In this document: positions 24,377-32,750 of the stretch, piece by piece
How the letters are laid out: every line of letters starts with the position of its first letter
Numbering within the stretch: the stretch's first letter is position 1
NCBI GenBank assembly: GCA_002392405.1
Contig: DGGY01000037.1
Location: forward strand, 1 to 51,432
Length of the DNA: 51,432 nucleotides
Source: Treponema sp. UBA3862
GTDB taxonomy: Bacteria > Spirochaetota > Spirochaetia > Treponematales > Treponemataceae
Direction: 5' to 3'
Notes under the pieces: model-generated
Databases searched by the model: none
What the model was told of the DNA's origin: nothing
Seen by the model: the letters and a program-made list of their open reading frames with translations, nothing else
Translations under genes and position numbers: made by a program

Positions 24377-27300
24377 TTATTCCTGCTTTTCTCCGTCTTT
24401 TTTGATTTCGTCATTGTTTTCAGAAAAATCTGCCGGGGGCTGAGCCTGAGATTCTGTGTATTCCTGTTTTTCAGCTGATTCAGAAAGTTCTGCCTCGTTT
24501 TCAGCTTCCTGTTTTGCTCGTTCTGCTTCTTCCTTTGCCTTTCTGGCTGCAGCACGTGCTTCTTCCTTACGGATTTCTATCTGAGGATCAGTTATTGTTC
24601 CGTCAGGATTGTGAATGCGTTTTGCGGGACGAGGCGGAATATAAACATTTTCTTCAGGAGGAACATCCTCTTCAATGAATTCTTTTTCCGTTTCTTCTGC
24701 TTCAGGGGTAATTTCTTTATCAAGACGCATTGTCATTATTTTTGAAACACCCGATTCCTGCATTGTAACGCCCAGCATTGTGCTTGCACACATTACTGTC
24801 TTTTTGTTGTGTGTGATTACAACATACTGTGAAAGTTTTGCGAATGAGCGGAGTGCTGCAACAAGACTTGAAACGTTTTTATCATCAAGGGCAGCATCGA
24901 TTTCGTCGAGGAGACAGAATGGACTTGGACGAACCTGATAGGTAGCAAACAGAAGTGCAATTGCCGTCATTGTCTGTTCTCCGCCTGAAAGCAGGGTAAT
25001 GTTCTGAAGTTTTTTTCCAGGAGGCTCTGCGTAAATGTCGATACCTGAGGTAAGAACGTTCTGCGGATCAATAAGACGAAGTTCGCCTCGGCCGCCGCCA
25101 AACATACGGCGGAACATATTGTGGAAATTCTTTTTTATTTTATTGTATGTATCGAGGAACATTTCAGTTGATTTGTTTTTGATTTCCTCAGATACACGGA
25201 TAAGGTTTTCGAGGGATTTGTTTGTGTCATCATAACTGATCTGAAGTTTCTCGTATCTTTCTTTCTGTTCCCCGAATTCTTCAGGAGCCATAAGGTTAAC
25301 CTGACCTAAATTCTTAAGGTCTTCCCGTGCCTGGGCAAGTTTTTCCCTTAAAACTGCAGAAGAGGTTGTAATTTTATACATCCTTTCTTCAAATTCCATG
25401 AGGTCACGGCTGTGTGTGTCAATGAAGTTCTGCTTAATGTTTCTGATGTCACCATCGCTCTGAACAAGACTCATCGTAAGTTTTTCATACTGGGCCTGTG
25501 TTTTGAGCTGTTCTTCCTGTTTTTTATCGAGTTTTGCCTGGATCCCGCTTACAGAAGAATTACAGCGTACAATTTCCTTACTGATTTCGCCCATTTCTTC
25601 TGCACATTTCTGTCCGCGTCTTTCGATTGAGGCAAGTTCACTCTGAATATCAATAATCTGATCGTTTAAATCATCCTGACGGCGCTGTTCTTCTTCGAGT
25701 TCTTCCTGGTTCTGCCTTAAGTTGTTCTGTTCGCTTACAAGGGAACGCTTTAATATTTCAATATTCTGTTCAGCCCCGAAAATTTCCTGGTTCATTGCGG
25801 CTTCAGATACGCGCAGTTTACTTAAAGTGTCACGGTCTTCATTAATTTTTTTTGCAAGTTCCGTGTTCTGTGAATGATAGGCAGCGATTCTTTTATTAAT
25901 CTGTTCAATTTTGACTTTGATATTTGAAATTTTAGTATCAATTGAACGCTTTTTTGTGATAATACCTTCAGGCGAAAGAAAATCTTCAATAAAGTCAGGC
26001 ATTGCTTTTTCGTAGCCTGTTACTGCATTTTCGATTTTTCCTGCTACTGCTGAAACTTCTTCAAAAGCCTTGATTGCATCCTGTACGATTTTTTCATTTT
26101 CCGAAGGACTGTGTCCTGTGATTGACGCATAATCTGTAAAGATGTTTTTTCGTCCTTCTGCAAAAATTTTGAGTTTTGCAACAGAGGCTTCAAGTTCTTC
26201 TTTTGCAGTTTTAGCGGCATTTGAACTGAATCCTGAATCTTTGAGCTTTGCATCGAGCTCTTTTACTATATCTTCTGTAATCTCACCGAGCTGTTTCTGT
26301 AAATCAGCTGTTTCAAGATTTAACTCTTCGATTTCCTTTGCACCAAGCTGAGAGAGCCTGTCATTTTCAGAAATTTTTTCGTTTGAAGAAGTAATGCTGT
26401 CTGTATAAGAACTGATGTTTTCTTTTACAGTTTCAAGCTGTTTGTTTTTTGAGTGAAGGTCAGCTTTCCTTTCGTCAATTTCTTCATTATAGGTGTCGAT
26501 TTTATCCTGGATTGAAGATTTTTTTACTTCAAGAATTCCGATTTTTTCTTTAATCTGATTGGCCTGAAGATTGTATTCCTGTGCACGCTGAACCTTGTTG
26601 GATTTTTCAGTCTGAACTGTAGCAAGTTCAACCTGAAGAGAATTCATTTTATCTTTTAAGCCTTTGATTTTATCGTCGTTTTCAAAAAGGGAAGCCTGTA
26701 TTTCTTCGATTTCGGCCTGAATCTTCTGTCTTTTTTCTTCAATTTCTTTTTTTGAAGCTTCCTGACGAGCCTTGTCCTGTGTAAAATCCTTGAGCTTTAA
26801 GAGCTGTATGTCAAGTTCATAGTTAAAGATGTCTTCTTTAAACTGACGGTATTTGATTGTTTTTTCGCTCTGAATTTTTAAGGTTTCGTAATTCTTTTTG
26901 TTTTCTGCCAGGGCACCTTCAATCTGGGCAAGATTCTGTCTTGTTCTTTCAAGTTCACGCTCTGCTTCTGCACATTCAGCCTTTGATCTTGAAATACCTG
27001 CTGCTTCTTCAAAAAGATAACGGCGGTCTTCAGGCTTTGAAGAAAGAATCTGGTTTACTTTTCCCTGTTCCATTACAGAGTAGGCTGCTTTTCCGACACC
27101 CGTATCCATGAAAAGACGGCGGATTTCTGTAGGACCTACCTGGCGGTTGTTGATGTAGTATTCACTTTCGCCTGAGCGGTATAAACGGCGTTTGATTGCA
27201 ATTTCTGAATCATCAAGAGGAAGAAGACCGTTTTCGTTAGCAATTGTCAGTGTAACTTCTGCAATGTTGAGCGGAGGTCTTGTTTCTGTACCGCTGAAGA

Positions 27301-27493
27301 TTACAGATTCCATTGTGTCTGCGCGGAGATTTTTTGCACGGTTTTCTGCAAGAACCCATTTTACTGCATCTACAACATTACTCTTTCCACAACCGTTTGG
27401 TCCGAGAAGGGCTGTAATGCCGTCTGCAAATTCGATATGAGTTCTGTCGGCAAATGATTTAAATCCAAAGATGTCCAGACTTTTAAGAAACAC
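24377..27493 (-). CDS. smc: Chromosome segregation protein SMC, atypical middle domain and C-terminal tail
   Basis: The ATPase of the bacterial condensin that loops and segregates the chromosome. Walker A GPNGCGKSN (31-39), conserved EEAAGIS (162-168), ABC signature LLSGGEQ (834-840) and Walker B FCLLDEIDAAL (859-869) are all present. At 1038 residues it is shorter than typical SMC (about 1180) even though it carries an extra, highly charged 110-residue tail after the head. The middle (about 411-515), where the glycine-rich hinge should be, has no recognisable hinge motif and reads as helices. The start is a GTG, 8 nt after GGAG. It heads a minus-strand operon reaching toward serS. Confidence 0.9.
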   Translation of the reverse strand: MFLKSLDIFGFKSFADRTHIEFADGITALLGPNGCGKSNVVDAVKWVLAENRAKNLRADTMESVIFSGTETRPPLNIAEVTLTIANENGLLPLDDSEIAIKRRLYRSGESEYYINNRQVGPTEIRRLFMDTGVGKAAYSVMEQGKVNQILSSKPEDRRYLFEEAAGISRSKAECAEAERELERTRQNLAQIEGALAENKKNYETLKIQSEKTIKYRQFKEDIFNYELDIQLLKLKDFTQDKARQEASKKEIEEKRQKIQAEIEEIQASLFENDDKIKGLKDKMNSLQVELATVQTEKSNKVQRAQEYNLQANQIKEKIGILEVKKSSIQDKIDTYNEEIDERKADLHSKNKQLETVKENISSYTDSITSSNEKISENDRLSQLGAKEIEELNLETADLQKQLGEITEDIVKELDAKLKDSGFSSNAAKTAKEELEASVAKLKIFAEGRKNIFTDYASITGHSPSENEKIVQDAIKAFEEVSAVAGKIENAVTGYEKAMPDFIEDFLSPEGIITKKRSIDTKISNIKVKIEQINKRIAAYHSQNTELAKKINEDRDTLSKLRVSEAAMNQEIFGAEQNIEILKRSLVSEQNNLRQNQEELEEEQRRQDDLNDQIIDIQSELASIERRGQKCAEEMGEISKEIVRCNSSVSGIQAKLDKKQEEQLKTQAQYEKLTMSLVQSDGDIRNIKQNFIDTHSRDLMEFEERMYKITTSSAVLREKLAQAREDLKNLGQVNLMAPEEFGEQKERYEKLQISYDDTNKSLENLIRVSEEIKNKSTEMFLDTYNKIKKNFHNMFRRMFGGGRGELRLIDPQNVLTSGIDIYAEPPGKKLQNITLLSGGEQTMTAIALLFATYQVRPSPFCLLDEIDAALDDKNVSSLVAALRSFAKLSQYVVITHNKKTVMCASTMLGVTMQESGVSKIMTMRLDKEITPEAEETEKEFIEEDVPPEENVYIPPRPAKRIHNPDGTITDPQIEIRKEEARAAARKAKEEAERAKQEAENEAELSESAEKQEYTESQAQPPADFSENNDEIKKDGEKQE

Positions 27494-27549
27494 TTTTTAA
27501 GCTCCGCTTTTTAGTAATTTACGTTTTTGTTTATATTACGTATCTTATT

Positions 27550-27578
27550 ATTATAGCGTTAAAAGCGTTTAATGTGAA
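27550..27578 (-). promoter_or_regulatory. Promoter of smc
   Basis: Minus strand: TTCACA (27573-27578), exact 17-bp spacer, TATAAT (27550-27555), about 50 nt leader to the GTG start at 27493. Confidence 0.7.
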
Positions 27579-27623
27579 TATCTCAGTAAAAGGCGTTTTT
27601 TTTTATCTTCTGATGCTAATTAA

Positions 27624-28808
27624 TTAAAGCTGTTCTTCAAGTTCCGATGGTGAGATAAGTTTTCCTTTGTAAAGCATTTTCGGATAAACAGTGATACCGA
27701 GTTTTTTTTCAAGTTTTGAAAACAAAATCATTTCCCTTTCATCACCGATTACAATGTTTATTCCTGTTTTGCCAGCTCTTGCAGTTCTTCCTGCACGGTG
27801 AATAAAAAAGTCTTCATTTGAAGGTAAGTCCATCTGAATGACATGAGTTATGTCAGGAATATCAAGTCCGCGGCTTGTCAGATCGCTTGTAACTAAAATG
27901 TCAATCTTTCCGCTTCTGAAACGGTCTATTGCTGCCTTGCGCTCTGTTTTATCTGTTTTTGCGTGCAGGGCTGTACATTCAATTTTTTTGTATTTAAGTT
28001 TAGAAACAATATTTTCAACCTGGTCAAGACGGCCTGTGAAAATAAGACATTTTGAAGGATTTTCTGCATTGAGGATTCTCCGCAGAGTGTCAATTTTATC
28101 CCGGCGCTCTGCGAAAACTGCATAGTGTGTAATCCGCTTTTTTAAAACATCTTCCGGCGGTAAAAACAGAGTTTCAACTTTCTGTCCTTCAGTACCGTCT
28201 GTTTTGATTTTTGTTTCCTGAAGAATCTTCTGTGTTGTTTTTGTAATTGTTGCACTGGCACATAACAGCTGTACATCTTTTTTAGGAGATTTAAGTAACT
28301 CAAGCGTATAGCCTTTTAGTTCTGGTGAAAGAAGTCTGTCTGCTTCATCAAGAACAACTGCTTCAAGGCTGTCGAGTTTAAGCTTTTTTAAGTTATATAA
28401 TTCAAGAAGACGTGCCGGTGTCCCGCAGACAATTTCCGGTTTTTCCTTTAAGCTTTCTGTCTGTCTTTTTATTGGGGCACCGCCAATCAGAAGTGCTGTT
28501 TTTATGCTGCTTACAAGCTGAATCTGTGTTTTAATCTGGCCTGCAAGTTCAAAAGTAGGGGATACAATGAGTATTTTCACTGCTTTTGTGGGGTTCTGTG
28601 AATTAATGATTTTAGTAAGCAGGGGAAGAAGATAGGCGTAGGTTTTTCCTGTTCCTGTTTCACTCTGGAACAGCAGGGATTTTCCTGAATTTATAAGAGG
28701 AATTGCCTGTGCCTGTACTGCTGTCGGAGTAGTTATATTGTTTTCTTTGAGTTTTTCAATAAGTGATTTTTCAATAGTAAGTGAATTAAAAGTGATTTCT
28801 TCTGCCAT
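27624..28808 (-). CDS. DEAD-box ATP-dependent RNA helicase
   Basis: A 394-residue two-domain RNA helicase that remodels RNA structures, for example in ribosome assembly or mRNA decay. Q motif FNSLTIEKSLIEKLKENNITTPTAVQ, motif I SETGTGKT, motif II DEAD (VVLDEADRLL), motif III SAT, then the C-terminal domain with TSDLTSRGLDIP and HRAGRTARAGK. There is no long C-terminal extension. The start is the ATG at 28808 (MAEEITF). A longer frame from 28892 would run into the divergent glycosyltransferase and gives a non-homologous leader, so it is rejected. A -10 ends 6 nt before the ATG and no Shine-Dalgarno is present. Confidence 0.93.
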   Translation of the reverse strand: MAEEITFNSLTIEKSLIEKLKENNITTPTAVQAQAIPLINSGKSLLFQSETGTGKTYAYLLPLLTKIINSQNPTKAVKILIVSPTFELAGQIKTQIQLVSSIKTALLIGGAPIKRQTESLKEKPEIVCGTPARLLELYNLKKLKLDSLEAVVLDEADRLLSPELKGYTLELLKSPKKDVQLLCASATITKTTQKILQETKIKTDGTEGQKVETLFLPPEDVLKKRITHYAVFAERRDKIDTLRRILNAENPSKCLIFTGRLDQVENIVSKLKYKKIECTALHAKTDKTERKAAIDRFRSGKIDILVTSDLTSRGLDIPDITHVIQMDLPSNEDFFIHRAGRTARAGKTGINIVIGDEREMILFSKLEKKLGITVYPKMLYKGKLISPSELEEQL

Positions 28809-28856
28809 GGCAAAACTATAGCATGTAAAAAAAATGTCTGCTATACTTTTATTATT
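28809..28856. promoter_or_regulatory. 48-bp divergent promoter region, two extended -10 elements
   Basis: Plus strand: TGC-TATACT (hexamer 28842-28847), 9 nt before the GT4 ATG. Minus strand: TGC-TATAGT (plus coordinates 28815-28820), 6 nt before the helicase ATG. The gap is too short for two promoters with leaders, and neither gene has a Shine-Dalgarno. The -35 regions are poor, as expected for extended -10 promoters. Confidence 0.6.
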
Positions 28857-29975
28857 ATGAAAATCGGTATTGATACCTTTGGTTGTGCCCACGGAAAATC
28901 AGGTCTTGGATCATATCTTTCTTCTCTTTCAGCTCAGTTAAAAAATACAGACGAAAATACTTTTGAACTTTTTGGCTCAGAAATCGACCGATATACTTAT
29001 GGTGCAGAAAACGGGCTTACATATTCTTCAGTAAAACTTCCTGATAACAGAAGCTATGAAAAATTCTGGCATTACGCCTTTGCAAATCTTTTTGCCCGCA
29101 AGCATAAATACAATGCCGTCCTCTATGCAGCAGGGGCCCGCTATCTGCCTCTTTTTTATACAGTCCCTGGCGTTGCTGTCGTATATGATGTACTTTCAGA
29201 AATGTATGCTTCAGAAATACTTGAAAGTAAGACTATGCGTATTCTTATCGGATTAAAAAATGCCTCACGCGTTATTGCCGCAAGTCATTTTATCCGTAAA
29301 GACCTTATTAAACTTGGTGTTCCTGAAGAAAAAATTACTGTAATTTACAACGGAATAAATCATTCTGAGTTTTATCCTCGTGAAGATTTATCTCCAAATC
29401 TTCTTGATATAAAACCATTTGCAATTAAACGTCCGTATTTTATTTATCCTTCACAGATTTCTTCATCCAGTAAAAAACATGTCGAACTGATTAAGGCTTT
29501 TACTATTTTTAAAGAAAAAACCCGCCTGGAACATAGACTTGTCCTGACAGGAACAGAAGGCGATTCAATTGAAGATGTAAAAAATGCAATAATGGAATCA
29601 AGCTGCCGTCAGGATATTTTTATTACGGGCTTTTTCCCGCACGAAAGTTTTCCTCTTTTGTATGCAGGTTCAGACGGCTGTATTTTCCCGTCTGTAAACG
29701 AAGGAGTAGGGCTTCCTGTCCTTGAATCACTTGCAGCAGGAATTCCTGTTGCCTGTTCAGATGCAGGTGCTCTTCCTGAAATTGCAGGTGATAATGCAGT
29801 TTATTTTAACAGCGATGATATAATGGATATTGAAAAGGCAATGGAAAAACTTGCTTTAGACAATATCCTGCGTAAAAAGCTTAAGGAAGGCGGAATTGAA
29901 TGGACAAAAAGATTCAGCTGGGAAAAGACTGCAGAAAAAACAATTGAAGTCCTTTCTGAAGTGGCTGCCAGGTAA
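28857..29975 (+). CDS. Glycosyltransferase family 4 protein
   Basis: A 372-residue GT-B-fold retaining glycosyltransferase. The N-terminal acceptor domain has GLGSYLSSLSAQL (GKSGLGSY near residue 18). The C-terminal donor domain shows PYFIYPSQISSSSKKHVELIKAF, GFFPHESFPLLYAGSDGCIFPS and EGVGLPVLESLAAGIPVACSDAGALPEIAG with the EX7E-type motif. Such enzymes build lipopolysaccharide-like, glycolipid or protein glycans. Its divergent partner is the DEAD-box helicase and there is no co-transcribed gene, so acceptor and donor cannot be inferred. Confidence 0.9.
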   Translation: MKIGIDTFGCAHGKSGLGSYLSSLSAQLKNTDENTFELFGSEIDRYTYGAENGLTYSSVKLPDNRSYEKFWHYAFANLFARKHKYNAVLYAAGARYLPLFYTVPGVAVVYDVLSEMYASEILESKTMRILIGLKNASRVIAASHFIRKDLIKLGVPEEKITVIYNGINHSEFYPREDLSPNLLDIKPFAIKRPYFIYPSQISSSSKKHVELIKAFTIFKEKTRLEHRLVLTGTEGDSIEDVKNAIMESSCRQDIFITGFFPHESFPLLYAGSDGCIFPSVNEGVGLPVLESLAAGIPVACSDAGALPEIAGDNAVYFNSDDIMDIEKAMEKLALDNILRKKLKEGGIEWTKRFSWEKTAEKTIEVLSEVAAR

Positions 29976-30026
29976 AAAAAATCAGGCCTCAGGCCTGTAA
30001 AACTTTCATACTGAAGGTCTTAATGC

Positions 30027-30071
30027 AAAAAAAAATCCTGAAAAAATATTATTTTTTCAGGATTTTTTTAT
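30027..30071. terminator. Bidirectional terminator between GT4 and the RsbW-like gene
   Basis: A long perfect stem centred at about 30049 (ATCCTGAAAAAATA with TATTTTTTCAGGAT), flanked by an A-run and a T-run so it works in both directions. A second hairpin (CAGGCC-TCA-GGCCTG) sits just upstream near 29983-29998. Confidence 0.85.
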
Positions 30072-30085
30072 ATACAGTGTCCGGA

Positions 30086-30652
30086 TTATTCTCCGTCTAC
30101 AGCAACACCGTGATGTTTTTTCTGGAAACGTTTAAGCATTGCTACGCCGTTTTTCTTTCCGTTGTAAACATATCCGCCGTCCCAGTATTCAAGGGCAGCA
30201 AAGAGTGCGTTACCGCCGTCCTGATCATCAGAACGCTTTGTACGGAATGAAACGTAATTTGCAAGTTCTTCAAAATTGTGATTCTGAAGACATTCAATAC
30301 GTTTTCTGTTGAATTCATTCCATTTTTCAAGATCTTTAAATCCTTCGCCTTCATCTTTTACGATGATGTGTGCATGTGAAGGGCTGAATGAATACCATAC
30401 ATGTACTTTTTTATTGATGTCACAGTTATTTCCGTGCTTTACTGCATTTTTAATAACTTCTGAAATCTGCTGTTCAAGAAGGTTGATTTCCTTGATTTCG
30501 AGAGGTGCTGACTGAACTATTAAAAGAGTAAAATAACGGATCTGACGGAAATCAGAAGGAAACTCTTTATAAAGCATATTTGTTGTATCGAACAACGGAT
30601 CGTTATCATCTGAACGAAGTTCTTTGTACTGTTCCATATTTATAAACTCCAC
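30086..30652 (-). CDS. RsbW-like anti-sigma/serine kinase (HATPase)
   Basis: A 188-residue GHKL-type ATPase of the RsbW/SpoIIAB group. The N box is EQQISEVIKNAVKHGN, and the G1 box DEGEGF is preceded by HAHIIVKDEG. In partner switching such kinases bind a target (often a sigma factor) and phosphorylate their STAS antagonist. It is the last gene of the set RsbU-like, STAS and RsbW-like, with 16 nt between it and the STAS gene. The extra C-terminal region (SFRTKRSDDQDGGNALFAAL) is longer than in RsbW. No sigma factor gene is adjacent, so the target is unknown. Confidence 0.86.
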   Translation of the reverse strand: MEFINMEQYKELRSDDNDPLFDTTNMLYKEFPSDFRQIRYFTLLIVQSAPLEIKEINLLEQQISEVIKNAVKHGNNCDINKKVHVWYSFSPSHAHIIVKDEGEGFKDLEKWNEFNRKRIECLQNHNFEELANYVSFRTKRSDDQDGGNALFAALEYWDGGYVYNGKKNGVAMLKRFQKKHHGVAVDGE

Positions 30653-30668
30653 TAAGCCTTATATTTTT

Positions 30669-31007
30669 TTATTCGTTTACCATGAGAAGTGCTTCTTCAA
30701 TGCTGTTTGCAATAGGGAAGTAGCCCATGAGTTTTGTAAGTTCAATTACCTTTTTAACTGAACCGTGAATGTTTGAGATGGCAAGTTTTAAATTCATCTT
30801 TTTGATAGTAGAGCAGATGTAAATTAAGGCACCGATTCCAGAAGAGTCGATGTAATCAACCTGTTCGAGGTTAATAATGAAACTCTTTACGTTCTTTTCC
30901 AGCATTTTCATTACCAGTTCTTTTAATTTATAAGAATTGTAAAGATCCATTTCCCCATTTACATCAATGATATAAACCTCTCCATTTTTACGAATCTTCA
31001 GTTCCAT
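30669..31007 (-). CDS. STAS-domain anti-sigma factor antagonist (RsbV/SpoIIAA-like)
   Basis: 112 residues, a single STAS domain. The phosphorylatable serine is in the loop VDYIDSSGIGALIYI (S55, with S56 adjacent). Unphosphorylated, it should sequester the RsbW-like kinase encoded just downstream; the phosphatase encoded upstream should reverse its phosphorylation. Shine-Dalgarno AGGAG precedes the ATG, and the gene lies 20 nt after the RsbU-like gene. Confidence 0.92.
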   Translation of the reverse strand: MELKIRKNGEVYIIDVNGEMDLYNSYKLKELVMKMLEKNVKSFIINLEQVDYIDSSGIGALIYICSTIKKMNLKLAISNIHGSVKKVIELTKLMGYFPIANSIEEALLMVNE

Positions 31008-31027
31008 ATGTAAAACTCCTTTTTATT

Positions 31028-32677
31028 TTACTGAATTTTTACTACAAGAAGTGTCTGGTCATCGTGCAGCGTTTCGGAACCGACGAACTTCTTTATGTCA
31101 GCCTTAACCAGATCAGCAATAGCTTTTCCGGTAGACTTGCTGTTTTCTTTTATAATATTTGTAAGACGGGCAGTCGAATACTGTTTTCCTGCAGAATCCA
31201 GTGCTTCAACCAGACCATCTGTATATGTAATTATAATATCACCCGGCGAAACTGTAAACTGAATATCTTTATAAGCTGTAGTTTTTTCTACTCCAAGCGG
31301 TTCACTTGATGTAGATTTACGTTCGATTGTTCCTTTTGCAGCAGAATAAAGATAAACAGGTGTAGAACCCGCAGATGCAAACTGTACTGTTTTTTTAGTC
31401 GCGTTGTAGTTAATCAGTGCGGCAGAAGCAAAATGTTCAAAGTTAAGCTCTCCGCAGATTTCACGGTTGGCAAGAGAGAGAATTGTTGAAGCAGGCTGTG
31501 GTGTATTAACCAGAAGCCTTATCATTGAACGGATCATTGACATAACAAGAAAAGATAATGTTCCTTTACCTGCTACATCAAGAAGCATGAAGGAAGTTCT
31601 GTCCTGCCTTACAGGAAGAACATCATATGCATCTGAGCAGACACCTTCTGTATGTGCTGTATATGCACCGAAGTTTACGCCTGGAAGCGGCGGAAGTTTT
31701 TTAGGAAGAAGAATGTTTACGAGATTTTCAGCAATCTTGCTTTCCTTTGAGATTTCATTTTTTTCACTGTATTCAGAAAAACTGATTGTTGTTTTGAAGG
31801 CAGATTCTGCAAAATGAGCAAGTGTCATTGCCCAGTCAAATTCATCCTGTGTAAATTCTTTTCCAGGATTTTTTGAAAGTGCAATCAGACCGATAACAAT
31901 ATCTTTTCCCGGCAATTTTACAGGAATAAAGATGAATGAACCGAGTTTTAAGAAATCCTCCGGCCCGTTTTCAGTAATTCTGGAGTCTTCTTTAGGATTG
32001 TTTATTATTTCTGCCTTTCCTGAAGAGGCAACTTCACCGAAGATGTTGTCACGAAGAGGGAAAGAGGCAAATTTAAAGCTTGTTGATACACGGAGTTCTT
32101 TGTGCGGAAGTTCTTCCGGAAGAGTGTATGGCGGCGGGAAATTTCCCATAAAAGATTTTACATTGATTGAATCTTCAAAATCATCAACCATAAGTACGGC
32201 TCCGCCGTCACTGCCTGTAATATCTATACAGGTTTTGTTTATGCAGTCTAAAAGTGTCTGTAAACCTTCTTTTTTGCCGAAAGACTCTGAAGCAAGGGTT
32301 ACAAAAGCATGGCCTCTTTCAATCAGGTTTACTTCTTCAGGCTTTATTTCTTCTACGATAATTTCCGGCTTTTTTTCTTCTTCTTCCGGTAAAAGCTGAG
32401 CTGATAAATCTTCTTTTGGTTTACCGAAAGCAAGCATGATCAGGTAAGGAAGCTGGATTGCAGCGGCTAAAAGCAGTAACAGGACAAAACGCATCATTCC
32501 GGGATGTGTTGCCGTATAAAGACAGTCACCGGCTACAATACCGAGTGAGAGGAATGTCAAATAACTTGCTTTTGCAGTTTTTCTTGTTTTAACGATTACG
32601 AGGACCACAAAAAGAACGGCTGCCAGCACTGCTGTACCGAAAAGCGGGATGTAGGCAATTGCGTCTGAATTAAACAA
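31028..32677 (-). CDS. Membrane-bound GAF-PP2C (RsbU/SpoIIE-like) serine phosphatase
   Basis: 549 residues. N-terminal membrane segments (about 8-28, and two more up to about 85), a GAF-like sensor (about 125-300, ITGSDGGAVLMVDDF...GLIALSKNPGKEFTQDE) and a C-terminal SpoIIE phosphatase domain with metal-site motifs VCSDAYDV, LLDVAGKGT, YTDGLVEA and LHDDQTLLVV. It should dephosphorylate the STAS protein encoded next, turning an external or membrane signal into release of the RsbW target. The start is TTG at 32677 with GGAG 7 nt upstream. It has its own promoter. Confidence 0.88.
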   Translation of the reverse strand: MFNSDAIAYIPLFGTAVLAAVLFVVLVIVKTRKTAKASYLTFLSLGIVAGDCLYTATHPGMMRFVLLLLLAAAIQLPYLIMLAFGKPKEDLSAQLLPEEEEKKPEIIVEEIKPEEVNLIERGHAFVTLASESFGKKEGLQTLLDCINKTCIDITGSDGGAVLMVDDFEDSINVKSFMGNFPPPYTLPEELPHKELRVSTSFKFASFPLRDNIFGEVASSGKAEIINNPKEDSRITENGPEDFLKLGSFIFIPVKLPGKDIVIGLIALSKNPGKEFTQDEFDWAMTLAHFAESAFKTTISFSEYSEKNEISKESKIAENLVNILLPKKLPPLPGVNFGAYTAHTEGVCSDAYDVLPVRQDRTSFMLLDVAGKGTLSFLVMSMIRSMIRLLVNTPQPASTILSLANREICGELNFEHFASAALINYNATKKTVQFASAGSTPVYLYSAAKGTIERKSTSSEPLGVEKTTAYKDIQFTVSPGDIIITYTDGLVEALDSAGKQYSTARLTNIIKENSKSTGKAIADLVKADIKKFVGSETLHDDQTLLVVKIQ

Positions 32678-32721
32678 TTTTCAACTCCAGATAATGTCGG
32701 AAAAAATTCCGTAATATAACA

Positions 32722-32750
32722 ATTTTAATATCGGCGTTTTTGTGCGTCAA
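32722..32750 (-). promoter_or_regulatory. Promoter of the partner-switching operon
   Basis: Minus strand: TTGACG (32745-32750), exact 17-bp spacer, TAAAAT (32722-32727). The -35 overlaps the stop codon of the upstream ParB-like gene. A small hairpin (CGGAA/TTCCG, about 32698-32712) lies in the 40-nt leader. Confidence 0.7.

Noticed and set aside
28809..28892. Longer N-terminus of the DEAD-box helicase (start at 28892)
   Set aside because: It overlaps the divergent glycosyltransferase start, and the extra 28 residues match nothing in the family.
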